Translations under genes and position numbers: made by a program
Part shown: positions 33,526 to 44,340 of the stretch, piece by piece
How the letters are laid out: the number at the start of each line of letters is the position of its first letter
How positions within the stretch are numbered: the stretch's first letter is position 1
Source: Echria macrotheca
Taxonomy: Eukaryota > Ascomycota > Sordariomycetes > Sordariales > Schizotheciaceae
Direction of reading: 5' to 3'
Length of the DNA stretch: 64,000 nt
Assembly (NCBI GenBank): GCA_030411725.1
Contig: MU839831.1
Location: forward strand, 1,798,001-1,862,000
Notes under the pieces: model-generated
Database searches by the model: none
What the model was told of the DNA's origin: nothing
Seen by the model: the letters and a program-made list of their open reading frames with translations, nothing else

Positions 33526-35673
33526 ATGGGCAAGAACAGGAAATCGAAGCGTCAATTGGTCCGCGACGAGAAGAGGGCAAAGAAACGGGCCCGCGATGTC
33601 GAAGAGTCCGAACCCCCAGCAAAGCGCCAACGACACGAATCCGATGCCTTCGGTGGCGACGATGCCATCGTCAAGGACCAATATGTGGAACCGACCGAGA
33701 GTGCGCACCGCAGTGCCTCATTCGAGCGCGAGTTCTTCGGCATGCTAGAGGACCAAGAACAAGAATACTTTCGCCGTGCCGACGAGCTCCTCGAGCTGAA
33801 CGACTTCCCCTCGACCGAGGAGCGCGACATCTTTTTGCAGAATGTCTACAAGGAGGCTGTCGGCAAGGAGCTGAAGCTGGCCAGCAGCCAGTCGTGCTCG
33901 CGCCTCATGGAGCGACTGATCCTGCTGTCCAACACGCGCCAGAAGAAGCACCTCTTCCAGGCCTTCGCCGGCCATTTTATTAGTCTGGTCACCCACCGCT
34001 TCGCCAGCCACTGCTGCGAGAAGCTGTTCCTGCAGTCGGCGCCCGTCGTTACCCAGGAGCTGGGGGGTCTGCTTGAGGAGGTCAAGGCGGACAGTGGCGA
34101 GGATGAAGAACAGCAGTCGTCGATGGAGGACATGTTTTTGCTGACGCTCGACGAGCTGGAGGAGCACATGTCGTATCTGGTCTCTGATCGGTACGGCTCG
34201 CATGCGCTGCGGGTGCTTCTCATTGCGCTTTCGGGCCGGCCGCTGGTCCAGGCCGATACGACGTCGCTGTTGCGGAGCAAGAAGAAAGAGTTCATCACGG
34301 TCGAGGGCGCTTCGGCCTTGACCAGCGAGCTGGCTGCGCAGAACAGGGCGGTGCCGTCCTCTTTTATGATAGCGATCGAGAAGATTATTGTCGATTCAAC
34401 GGCGGATCTGGATGCGACGGCGCTTCGGGTATTGGCTAAACATCCCACTGGAAACCCAACGCTTCAGCTGTTGTTGGATCTGGAGCTCTCGCTACTTGTG
34501 AAAGGAAAGGGGTCGAAGAAGAAGGGGGAGGAGGAGGAACAGAGTGCGGCTCCTTCGCTTCTCGAGAAACTGGTTCCTGGCGCTCCGGGGTCTTTTAGCG
34601 AAGAACAGTCACCCGCTGCCGAATTCGTCAACAGCATGATGTACGATACGATCGGTTCGAGGTTACTGGAAACGCTGGTTACGAAATCTCCGGGCAAGAT
34701 TTTCAAGGGCTTGTACGCGAACTTTTTCGGTCCCCGGATTTCAAGTCTCCTACGGAACGAGATCGCGTCATATCCCGCCATCTGCGCCCTGAACCGGCTG
34801 AGCAAGGAGGACCTGGCCGTCGCGGTTGAGCAATCGCTTCCTGAGATCCCCCGGTTCGTTGAGAGGGGCCGGTTCAGTGTGATTAAGGCGTTGTTCGATC
34901 GATGCAACGTGCGCCAGGCTACCGACGAGATCTCGTCGCTGCTAGCAGCACTCTCATCAGCATGCGGCGGGGACTGGAAGTATATAATACCGAGGCTCTG
35001 CTTCCCCAAGGAGAGCGAGGATGAACCAAAGGAGAAGGTGTTTCAACAAGACCAGGCCAAGACCAAGAACGTGCTGCTCGGCCACGCTGGCCAGCTTATC
35101 GCAAAACTTCTCGAGATCCCGGGTCCAACATGCAAAGCGATGCAGACGTCAATCAACCATCTCGACTCGAAGCAGCTTTTAGAAATGGCCACGGGCAATG
35201 CCGCGACATCTACCGTTCTCATCAATGCATTCTCCACGCCAGCCCGGATCCCCGCGTTCCACAAGATTCTGGCCGCCTCCCTGCTACCTCACACGCACGA
35301 GCTAGCAGTATCTAATCACGGTTATGCGATTTTGAACGCTATTATTTCGGTTCCATCAAGGGGCGAGGAGATCGCGGTGCCGTTCCATATCAAGGAGAAC
35401 ATGATGTCGCAGCTGGAAGCGCACGAGGACGAGCTCAAGACGTCTTGGGTCGGGCGGAATGTCTGGAGGACGTGGAGGGGCGATATGTGGAGCTATAAGC
35501 GGCATGACTGGGTGCGGTTGGCGAAGGAGACGAATCCGGAGGATGCGAGGTTGTCCGCGGTGCCGAAGCCGAGGGAGAAGATGGAGGTCAAGGGAGGGAA
35601 TAAGTTTGGAAAGGGGAAGTTTGAGGGGAGGGGGGCGAGGAAGGGGAAGGGTGAGGTGGCTTTGGAGGCTTAG
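33526..35673 (+). CDS. NOP9: Nucleolar protein 9, Pumilio-type rRNA-binding factor
   Basis: Intronless, 715 aa from the ATG at 33526. The N-terminus is strongly basic (MGKNRKSKRQLVRDEKRAKKRARD), a nucleolar localisation signal. The body contains degenerate Pumilio repeats, each with a short helix pair: SSQSCSRLMERLIL, THRFASHCCEKLF, SDRYGSHALRVLL, YDTIGSRLLETLV and NHGYAILNAII. Between them lies the signature GNPTLQLLLDLEL. The C-terminus is Lys/Gly-rich (GGNKFGKGKFEGRGARKGKG). Nop9 binds near the 3' end of 18S rRNA in the 90S and pre-40S particles and is essential in yeast. Length and layout match fungal orthologues. Confidence 0.95.
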   Translation: MGKNRKSKRQLVRDEKRAKKRARDVEESEPPAKRQRHESDAFGGDDAIVKDQYVEPTESAHRSASFEREFFGMLEDQEQEYFRRADELLELNDFPSTEERDIFLQNVYKEAVGKELKLASSQSCSRLMERLILLSNTRQKKHLFQAFAGHFISLVTHRFASHCCEKLFLQSAPVVTQELGGLLEEVKADSGEDEEQQSSMEDMFLLTLDELEEHMSYLVSDRYGSHALRVLLIALSGRPLVQADTTSLLRSKKKEFITVEGASALTSELAAQNRAVPSSFMIAIEKIIVDSTADLDATALRVLAKHPTGNPTLQLLLDLELSLLVKGKGSKKKGEEEEQSAAPSLLEKLVPGAPGSFSEEQSPAAEFVNSMMYDTIGSRLLETLVTKSPGKIFKGLYANFFGPRISSLLRNEIASYPAICALNRLSKEDLAVAVEQSLPEIPRFVERGRFSVIKALFDRCNVRQATDEISSLLAALSSACGGDWKYIIPRLCFPKESEDEPKEKVFQQDQAKTKNVLLGHAGQLIAKLLEIPGPTCKAMQTSINHLDSKQLLEMATGNAATSTVLINAFSTPARIPAFHKILAASLLPHTHELAVSNHGYAILNAIISVPSRGEEIAVPFHIKENMMSQLEAHEDELKTSWVGRNVWRTWRGDMWSYKRHDWVRLAKETNPEDARLSAVPKPREKMEVKGGNKFGKGKFEGRGARKGKGEVALEA

Positions 35674-36524
35674 CTTGATACCCCGTGGCAATGTGTAGGT
35701 CTTTGAGGTTGATGTTTATTGTCGAAGGAATATGCTCAAAATGAACCTGTCTTGTTTGAAGGATACGTTGTGTTTATTCCGTGCAAGAGCTCTTTTTATC
35801 TCAAGGTTAAATGGGAATGTGAGATGATGAAAGATAGCATCAGAGTGAGAGCCCTTTCAGGCTTGCGATGAATTCACACCACAGCCGTTACTTGAGTCCT
35901 CTGTCAATGGGAAGAATAAGAGGCAATTTAGGTAGTATCCAAAAGGGTTTTCACGAGGACAGAAAGGGGAAGCCCTTTTCAACCATAACCTCGCCGCCCT
36001 ATCACCCTTTTTTTTGGCCTACCTAGAGCTACATGTGGAAAGGAAGCAAAGAAATCCTTATTTTCAACAACCCCTTTTGTGTAGATGGAAGAATTGGAAG
36101 AACAAGCCGGTCTATCACAAAGCCCGTATACTTGATCCCGAGGAAGAGGATGTATATATATATATATCTCTCGATGATGGATATGCCAAGATTGATCCCA
36201 TTTACACCCACCCAGCCAGCAGTGTCCTCACTCACTAGGAGCTACCTTGACGACAGTACAGTACAGAAGCAGAACCTCAACACGAGGATTCTCAGGAACC
36301 GACCGACAGACTGATAAATTGAGAAGGGCTTGGGAGAAGAGAAAGAGAGACCGGTAAGTCTAACCAGCACCAGCACCAGCAGCAATTTTACACACATCCC
36401 AACTCGAATCTTATCCCACGCCTTTCTCTCCTGGTACACAAATTCCTCATGTTTAACGTCAACATACACGCTCGGGGAGCCAGAACAACTATTGAAAAGA
36501 AGGAAAAAGGAATACAAAAGAAAA
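35674..36524. other. Spacer downstream of NOP9
   Basis: NOP9 3' region and leader of the small gene at 36525. A (TA)n run occupies about 36152-36167. AT-richer than neighbouring genes; no coding region recognised. Confidence 0.5.
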
Positions 36525-37327
36525 ATGGCCCGCTCAGGCTACGAAACGACAAACCTCGACCCGTCCAAGACCAAATCCACCACCACGATGACGGGCAAGG
36601 TATGTCACTTGTTATTTTTTTGGCCCTGTCATGTTCCCTAGTTACACCCCTTTTTTCTTCTTTTCTCTTCCTGTTCTCCTCTTCTCCTATTTTCTTGATC
36701 TCCTCTTCTACTGTTTTTCTGTCCTCTTGTTCTCTCTTGTTCTCCTTTTTCCTGTTCTCCTATCATCCTGTTTTACTGTTTTCCTGTTCTCCTTTTTCCT
36801 TCCTTTTCTCCTATCTTCCTATTATCCTGCCCTTTTGTCCTCCTATCCCCCTCCCCCCCCCTCTCCTCCAGTTCTCCTGTTCCCCCATTTTCCTATTCTC
36901 TTGTTCTCCTATTCTACTCTTCTCCTGTTTTCCTCTTCCCCTGTCTTCCTGTCCTCCTGTTCCCCTCTTCTCGTTTTTTCCTATTCTCTTGTTCTCCTTT
37001 TTTATCCTTTTTCCTTTCCTCTTCTCCTGTCCTCCGCCCCTTCTTCCCCCTTCCGTCTTCCCCTCCCTCCTTCCCCTTTCCCTTCCCCCAATCCCCAAAT
37101 CACCACCACCACAACCATACCCCTTTATTAGATTATTACCTTACAACCCCCACCATCCATAACTCCACTACATCAAATAGATAAACTAACCGACTAAAAA
37201 ACCACAGGAAAAGAAACCAAAACACCCCTACCCATCCGCCCTCGCCCACAACATATCCACCAACATGACCACCCGCCTCACGACACCAACACAAAAGCAG
37301 GGACAAATTGAAAGGCATAGAAACTAG
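36525..37327 (+). CDS. Predicted 64-aa basic protein split by a long intron
   Basis: Exon 1 (36525-36599, 25 codons, MARSGYETTNLDPSKTKSTT...) ends at a GTATGT donor. Exon 2 (37208-37327) starts after the acceptor of AAACTAACCGACTAAAAAACCACAG-like sequence, which holds two branch-site matches. The join is phase 0 and yields 64 aa, polar, basic and Thr/Lys-rich, with no signal peptide, helix hydrophobicity or known motif. The 608-nt intron is unusually long for this window and nearly three-quarters of it is homopyrimidine. The splice sites are the main support; the protein itself could be spurious and the locus a spliced non-coding RNA. Confidence 0.4.
36645..37090. repeat. Homopyrimidine low-complexity tract inside an intron
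   Basis: About 445 bp almost entirely C and T on the plus strand, made of shifting TTCTCCTGTTCTCC-like units, with G only at TGTTC steps. Purine content is minimal. It lies inside the intron of the 64-aa gene and creates long meaningless open frames on both strands. Confidence 0.9.
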
Positions 37328-37712
37328 ACGGCAAAAACGCATGCTTTCAATTAGTATTCATATTTTTGTAATTATGTGTTCTCCATAGCGCTCGACACTT
37401 GGCGTAGCGCTATCATTAAGAATATCGAGTCCTTCGCTCAGTTTTAAGCCACCATCAAATCCTCCCCAACGCCGTGATTCTTCTAGACCAACCAGCCTTG
37501 TGAAACCCATTTTCCGCACCATATCCCCCTATCTGCTCCGTCCATGTGATCCCCTCCCAAACCCAATGTTGGACAGCCATCTAATATGCCAAAAAAACTC
37601 CTGGTTCCAAAGTCGTCATGTAGCAAGGGCTGGTAACCCCATTTCTCGTTCGATCGTGAGCCAACGCTCACATTATCATAACAGACATAATCATAACAAG
37701 ACATCAACAACC
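37328..37712. other. Convergent spacer
   Basis: 385 bp between the 3' ends of the small gene and the minus-strand gene ending at 37713. Nothing beyond likely 3' untranslated sequence is seen. Confidence 0.55.
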
Positions 37713-39044
37713 TTAAGTGTTGGGATGTTCAGGAGCTGGTGCGGATCCGTCCATGTTGATCCACTGATCCAGCCACTCCTCCCCATTCCCATCAGGGAGT
37801 GCGTCGACATTAAACAGCGAAGGGTCCAGAACCGGCCCGGTCGGCTTCGTCTGATCGGCCGCCATGGGAGGAATTGACACGTACACATCAGCCGGCGACG
37901 AAGGTGCCTTCCCAAGCGAATCGCTCAAAGGCATACCCATATAATAAACGCATTCAATGCCTTCCAACTGCTCTGCACCGCTTTCTGGCATATCGCCGTC
38001 AAACATCAAGGGGGAATATCCCGAGAAATTCGAAGATGGGTGGGAGCGCGGTCCGGTCAGGCTCGGGTCGACGGGGATGTGAGATCGATGTGCGGCATCG
38101 CCATGCGGAGATCGGTATCGAGTCATTCCGTCCTGAGGCGGCGTGGCGATGGCAGAACCGGGAGTCTCGATGCCAGTCGATCCCGGGGTAAGCTCGGGCG
38201 TGCTGCCATCATCCGATTGCTGCCGTACGGCGAAATATGGCTGATTCTGGACGGCCTGGCTGAATTGGGGACCGGGGTGTTCAACGGGCAAGGCGATGGA
38301 ATTTGTTCGGCGAGATTCGGGCGGATTGAAAGGCCCTGCCTGTTGAAACGATGCCGCGTGGACTGAATTCGTTCGCCGTGGCTCGTGCAGGTTGAAAGCG
38401 GAGTTTTGAGGAAACGGTGTGGTGTGAGAATAAGGTAGGGACGAAGACGTAAACTCGTAAGATATTGGGCTGCCCGGGCCGCGAAAGTGTACAGGGGCGG
38501 TCGGTATGGGAACACAAAGAGGAGTTGCCGGAGGCTGGTACTGTGGACTTGTTCCTGTAAAATGTGAGGGAATCGCCCGAGCCGGGGGGTTTGCTGCCCA
38601 GAACGTCTGGCCAAAGACTTTTGCAAAATCTTGGTTTACCGCCGATTCACGTTGCTCGATGCTCGCCAGGCTTTCTCTCGTTGAGGCGCTGGCCGAGTTG
38701 TAGAAGCGTAACGGACGGGGAACGTCCTCTTCCTCCTCATACATTTCCTCCCGTTCCACGATCTCAGGGGTGATTTTTAGTCCCTTGCCAGTCCTCTTCT
38801 TGTGGATTTCCGAAGCCTGCATGGCCGACTGGATTCGTGCTTCGAGGGACCGGTCTGACCGACGTGACGCCGCGATGTAGGCTCGCTCCTGGTTCTCCTC
38901 ATGGCTGCGTTCGTTCTAAGCCGTCAGTTTTGTCATTGGTAAGGATACGGGGGCCAAGCTCACTTTCTTGATCGGTCTTTCGACCAGAGATGTCGTGTCC
39001 ATACCTGAATCAGAATACGTTCGCTTCCTTTCCGGACCGGCCAT
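37713..39044 (-). CDS. Conserved fungal protein of unknown function, disordered
   Basis: Exons 38964-39044 and 37713-38915 (donor GTGAGC, acceptor GGCTTAG) give 427 aa from ATG 39044. The N-terminus, MAGPERKRTYSDSG, is followed by a predicted helical region with RRSDRSLEARIQSA, ASEIHKKRTGKGLKITPEIV and an acidic EREEMYEEEEDVP motif. This block (roughly residues 30-90) recurs in many filamentous ascomycete proteins annotated only as hypothetical. The remaining ~330 residues are Pro/Ser/Thr-rich and probably disordered, with no membrane or signal segment. A nuclear regulatory role is conceivable from composition alone; no domain proves it. Confidence 0.8.
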
Positions 39045-42000
39045 CAGCTCGGGATGCTGCGAGCTGCTAATTCGGCCACGGCAATGTTCAGTCCGAAGAG
39101 CTTCAGTCCGAGAACGAAGGCGTTTGAAGTAGACGATTCGTGGGGGGAAGAGAAGTGTAAGCGGGGGGTTGCCTGTGTTTGCAGGGACAGGTATGCAAGA
39201 TAATGCCAGGGCAAGACTGCTAGTTATTTGGCTTCCAGTCGGGACACAGGGTTGAACGAGGCACAGAGCACATGTAGAGGCAGCACTCGACTTGGTCGTG
39301 GGGAAAGTACGCTCGGGCTCTGATAATGGGAGAAGACGCCATGGCGGTGCTGGGCGGCCTCCATTTTTATGGCGGGCGGGGGATTGCAAAACAAGGCCGG
39401 CTTCTTTGGGAATTCTTCTTTCCCATGTCTTTCTCGATCCGAACGCGATCCACGGAGCGCTGGGGAAGGCAGAAGCTCATCGATCTCGATCCGCCTTTGG
39501 CCGCTGCTACTCCCCACCAAGTACCCGAGGTACCTTCCCCGCCGCCAAGGTCACTCGTCAAGCGCGCACCCCCCGGTCCCTGGGAGCCGCTGCAGACCCA
39601 CACCAGACCCATCGACGTGGGAGCTGCTGGCTGCCGCAAAGAATTTGGCCATCTTGCAACATGCCGGCAATCGGTCGGCCTTTCAGGGCCACAGACGCCC
39701 AAGACACTCCCAAAAGCTCCCCTTGCTTGTCCACTGCGGGGCCGAGGAAGCCAGGGTCCAGTTGAGCCCCAAGCTCTCCGGATGACCTTCTGTATCCTAC
39801 TATACGGCACGTGCCGAACTCACTCTGGTTTCTAGTGTACGGCGCTTTCGCCGATCGTGAATAAGTCAAATCGCAAATCCACGAAGACGGCCGGCGGCCA
39901 TGCCGCTGTGAGATGCGTGGCTGCCGGCTGCTTTACCCCGCGCCGCTAGTACTTCGTAGGGGCCAGAAATCACAAAGGTGTGGACCGGTAACGTCAGAAG
40001 CTAAGGGTCCTTCTCAGGAGCGGAGCATAATCGCCTATGGGACCCTGGATCTTTTTTGTACGTCATTTTCTCCCATTGAAAGTAGCGTCAGGAACACTCG
40101 GCGATGCTCGTCTCGAGGTAGTATTTCTGGACATCGAGTAGTTAGGAGTACCGTATCAGCATGAGACCGGGCGGGCCGAACTTGCTAAGGTGCCGACATG
40201 TTCCGTGCTCAGAACTGCCGGCGGATCAAAAGGGCAATGATACCCGTAGTGTAGATAGATACCTTGCTCCGCCACTGCTATAACTATCAGGTTTCCGCGT
40301 GAATTCGCCTCATTCCCCTAGAGATGGCTGCCGAGGATGATAGCTGTAGTGTAAGGTCGGGTGGTCGGCAACGAGACGCACGGCTGCGGGGTCGGATCGC
40401 GCTTCCAGCTTGTGTTGTCGACTTCCATCTCCACATCGATTTTGCGATGTCGAGAATACCCACAGATATCTCCAATTGATCAAAATGACGTCAAAAACCA
40501 AAGAAGGTTCGTCCAGAGAACAGAGAAATCCTACACTTCGGATACTTGGCACAGGTGGGTGCGGTGCACGGTGCACCTGCAGCGTGGAACGAAGTTTGTA
40601 CACGCAGTTGCTGGCCTGTCCGGAGCATTTGATCCGACCATAAGCTACTTGTCGCTACTTCGCGCCACGGCTGCGGCTTAACAGGTCTCTTGCCCCGCCG
40701 AGACATCCCCATGGCCAATCATTTGCGCACCAGCCACATGTACCAACCGCTTCCTTGTTTGGGACGCAAGCCCGTAGCAGCAGCTCCGGCGAAGCCCGTT
40801 CTGATTGGACCGGAGCAATGGTCCAGCTTGTGGCACCGTTCACGTGTTCGGCAGCGGAATGGGATTTTTGGAGAATCCCATGCTCCCGGGTATGCGATTC
40901 TCTGCATTTGTCGCAGATATTCATTTTCTAGGACTTCGCCCCTCCTCTTGTCTTCTGCTTCTTTCCTGTGTTTTCGCCCTCCTGACGCGGCCCGGCGAGG
41001 TAGCGATGCCGCGCAGCTGCATTGTTATTTCTTTCGGCGATTAAAGTAGGCTCGGATCTAGAGTTGTCCGTCTTTGGTGTCCAATGTTTTTCATAAAGGT
41101 ACTTCGGGTGTGGGCGGTATACTGCCGCGACCGGAGCTGCAGGAAACCCTCTAGCAGAATGACCCAGTCGCAACCCAAGCCGAGAAAATCCATTCCTTTC
41201 GTTTTTGTTTCATCTGTAGCGCGAAACGGAGTCTTCGGCCGGCCACGTGGGAAGCTCTTTCACCTGGCGGTCCAGAGACGGGAACTACACTTCTGTACAC
41301 GTGTACGAGGACTTCGCCTTGGGCAGCCGAAAAAGCAGCGTCACACCCCGTCCCCGATTTGTCTGAGATCGCCAATCCACCCTTTCCGGCGGGGAATGCA
41401 CAAATTACGTGTAGTGTACGGGCAAAAATGGCCGGCCGTAGCAAATGCTCCACCGCTTCCATTTGTTTCCAACTTGACGATAACCCGCGCCCATGCGAGC
41501 CTTTGCGGCTCGGTGCTGCATGCAACCACGCACCGCGACCAGACGGTTTCCTGTGATGAATGCGGGCCTGGATCCGGGTCCCCGCGAATATCAGATTCGT
41601 CGCGAATTATTCACAGCACGAAGGACAGCCACCTGTGAGGTGCACTTATATCGCTCGCCAGACAATTGGGTCAGTAGCATATACCTTGCGTCAGAGTTCA
41701 CAAGGCGGCAGACCGTTGCGGGAGGTTAACTTTCGGACCACTGCCCGATTCCGGTGCCCGTTGCTATGTGTTACAGGTGACGCACCGCGGAGTTGCTGTT
41801 GCTCTTCGCTGCATCCTGAAGTTCAGTTGGAGCGGGCATCCTAAGTTTCTCACGCATGGTAATGCGACGACAACACACTTGGAAGACGGCCCTACTGATG
41901 CAGTCTGTACCAGAAAGCGCCCGCATGCACGCTCCGCAAGACGGACCTACCGTGTCACGACATGGTTGCGATATCAGCAAGCCGTCGAACATCCCGAGTC

Positions 42001-42502
42001 GTCGAGGGAAAGCTCATTCGATGATTGGACTCCAATCGTCCAATCCCGCGTGTTCGAAGCTCTGGACAACATGCCATGACATCTGCCTTGATGAATTTCT
42101 CAGCGAAGAGCATCAAAGACGGAGGCGCAGATACGTAGACTCGGTTGTATACCTCGTAGGACCAAATCAGCGAATGCGTGCGGTTCAGGCTAGGAGCTCC
42201 AGTCGTGAGCGTCGTAAAGTCGAAGCATCCCATATCGGCATGAGCTCCAGAAGTACTTGCAGGGTACTTCTCCTCTATTTGAATACGCAGGCAAAAAGTA
42301 AATTCGTATCTAGGCTATCCCCTCATGCCCGATGATGTAAACTATCAGGCCCTTCCGCAGGTCTCCACGTACCCCTGAATGCTTCAGGGACATCTTCCCA
42401 GCCCAGTCCACAGCATTCTCAGGCCATATTCGCAAAAATAAACAAAACGACTTTCTTTACAAAGAACCCAAGAAGCAAACAGCAGCTATGCGATGGGAAC
42501 TG
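39045..42502. other. Gene-free spacer, 3.5 kb
   Basis: Many overlapping open frames exist on both strands, all below 190 codons and none resembling a known protein or showing signal peptides or clean splice patterns. The region is moderately GC-rich and not RIP-like. No repeat family was recognised within it. Confidence 0.5.
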
Positions 42503-42604
42503 AGCCCATGGCGGGGTCGAACCCGCGACCAAGATGTAAATCTGGAGATGTCCGATATCTCCGTAAGAGTGTCACGCCCTCGTTACCGATTGAGCTACGG
42601 ATAT
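42503..42604 (-). pseudogene. tRNA-Lys(CTT) pseudogene
   Basis: The minus strand keeps the D-arm start TAGCTCAATCGGTA, the CTCTTA anticodon loop, a diverged intron (GGAGATATCGGACATCTCC) and a T-arm GCGGGTTCGACC, clearly related to the intact gene at 50410. Defects are a 5' acceptor strand (ATATCCG) that no longer pairs with the 3' CATGGGC, extra bases in the D-arm, mismatches in the anticodon stem and one missing C in the T-stem. Similarity runs at least nine bases past the 3' end, and the intron is retained, so it arose by DNA duplication rather than from mature tRNA. Confidence 0.8.
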
Positions 42605-43682
42605 GAGCTGGGACGGTTGCTGATTGGTTGATGGTTGAGCTTGACTTACACTGCAATATGAAGGCATCTAGGACCGGTGGAGGCTTTCAGACCTTCCCTC
42701 AGAGTGGAAAATGCAGTGAGGAGAGTGAGCCTTTTCTGGTGGGAAAAGGGACAAACGTTTCCTCCAAGTAAAGAGAAACAACTGAGTCTTGGCGTTAGAC
42801 CCTCCTTCAGAGTAGAAAATGCAGTGATTTAATCGGGGGCCAAAGCAAAGCAAAGTTCCCGCGCTCTGGGCAGAGGCTCACGCGCACCTGAATAAGGGCG
42901 AAACGTTCCTCCAATGAGACCGACCAAGTCTGTCTTATAGTCAGACCCTCCTCCAGAGTAGAAAATGCAGTGATTGGAAGGCTGTCACCAAGCCGAATGT
43001 GATGGCGGAGACCCTGCAATGAGGAACTGCGGGCTGGTGTACCCGCGGTTGGGGGGCCGGATCTTGTGGCCAGATACTCCCTTTAAAGTGAAAATTACAG
43101 TGATTCTCACCTCAGATTTCACCACAAATATACTATTGGTCAGATCGACTTCACTCAGGCGAAGTGTAGTGGTCCCTTATTCGTGAGTATTAGCGGTACC
43201 CGGTTTTGGTTTTGAACTCCCTTCCAGAGTGCAAAATGCAGTGAGAGGTGGCACGCTGACGCCGTTGGCGGAAAGGGAGAACACAGGCACCCAATGAGAA
43301 ACTACCGAGTCTTATGGTCAAGCCCTCCTCCAGAGTCGAAAATGCAGTGACTGGTTGACGCAAAGCCTCGGACAAAATACTACAGGCTGGGTTGTCCGGG
43401 GTTGGGGGCCCGGATCCTCTGCTCAGACCATTCTTTAGAGTGAAAATTGCAGTGACAAAGTGAGGAAAGTGAGGAAAGTGAGGAAGTAACGGTTGAAGTA
43501 CACGTTATACATGCACCGGTTGTGAACCCTCCTCCAGAGTGAAAGCAGAGTTGTGACGAAGTGACAAGGCTTACACTTGATGTACCCGTTTAGCGTCTGG
43601 ATATGTTGATTCTCATTCCCTTCCTCCCATCGAGGAGTGCATCTTCTTGCACGACAAATATTCCCTCGAGCCTATGCATGTT
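42605..43682. other. Spacer occupied by a degenerate repeat array
   Basis: Between the tRNA pseudogene and the rhodanese gene. Most of it is the repeat array listed separately. The segment 43550-43682 is the 3' region of the rhodanese gene. No coding region recognised. Confidence 0.6.
42688..43549 (+). repeat. Eight-copy degenerate repeat array, ~33-bp conserved motif
   Basis: Copies at about 42688, 42796, 42942, 43071, 43214, 43319, 43423 and 43524 share the motif CAGACCCTCCTCCAGAGT followed by a variable base and GAAAATGCAGTGA. Spacing is 96-146 bp and irregular. The intervening ~75-110 bp also shows kinship, in at least two forms. One form has ACGTTCCTCCAATGAGA and GAGTCTTATGGTCA (copies 2, 3 and 6). 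The other has GGCTGGTGTACCCG and GGTTGGGGGCCCGGATC-like sequence (copies 4 and 7). The array is bounded by the tRNA-Lys pseudogene and the rhodanese gene. Copies are too diverged and unevenly spaced for a simple satellite. No coding frame spans them. Confidence 0.8.
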
Positions 43683-44340
43683 TTAAGATGCCGCCTTCCA
43701 TACATCCTCGTCGTAGCCATCCATCAGAGCGGTAAACTCCTTCCCAGCAGCAGCCCAGCCCTTGATCCCCCCTTCGAGAATCACACTCTGCATCTCGGTA
43801 TCGGCACCGCCGGCGTGGTCTGAGATGTAATCCGCGAACCAGGCTGCGGCGCGGGAGCCTCGTCCTCGTGAGGATCCTGGGCGTTTTAGTATGCACACTC
43901 ATTATCTCTCTCCGCTGAGTCTCGAAAAGCCACAAACAAAACCAAGACATTGATAGCCGCCATAGAAGGCAGGAACAGAATGAGAGACAATAAACACATA
44001 CCGCAGTACCAAATCACCGTCGTAACTTCCGCCGCCTTGAACATGGTATACAGCGTCCCCAGGGATAGATACAAGCTCTGCGCCGGCAGGTTGATAGACC
44101 CACAGATGGTACCACCCTGTTCAACAAAACAACATCAGCATTTCTAGTTTTTGCGGACCAAAACATGCGGAGAGAGACAGAAAAGAATACCTCATGATCC
44201 ACCCGTCGCAGATCAACAAGCACATAATCCCGCCCAGCGACTTTGTTCCTCATCAAGGCCAGCACATCCTCCCGCTTCAGCGCGACGGGCTCGCTCCGTG
44301 GCGGCGGGTAGGCAGCGTACCACGGTTGTGATTCTGCCAT
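43683..44340 (-). CDS. Rhodanese/Cdc25-like phosphatase domain protein
   Basis: Exons 44191-44340, 44002-44116 and 43683-43876 encode 152 aa. Introns use GTATTC...AACAG and GTATGT...CCCAG. The fold is a single rhodanese domain: DVLALMRNK, then DYVLVDLRRVDHEGGTI, INLPAQSL, and the active-site loop WYCGSSRGRGSRAA, with Cys88 and Arg94 in a C-x5-R arrangement. A seven-residue loop of this kind is the Cdc25/Acr2 type rather than the six-residue sulfurtransferase type, so phosphatase or arsenate-reductase activity is more likely than sulfur transfer. The length matches yeast Acr2/Ych1. No arsenite exporter is adjacent, so an arsenic role is not supported by context. Confidence 0.88.

Noticed and set aside
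36449..37162. Ser/Phe/Leu/Pro-only open frames
   Set aside because: They are translations of the homopyrimidine tract inside an intron.
42688..43549. CRISPR-like reading of the repeat array
   Set aside because: Eukaryotic context, spacing from 96 to 146 bp, copies diverged and spacers related to each other; no cas genes.
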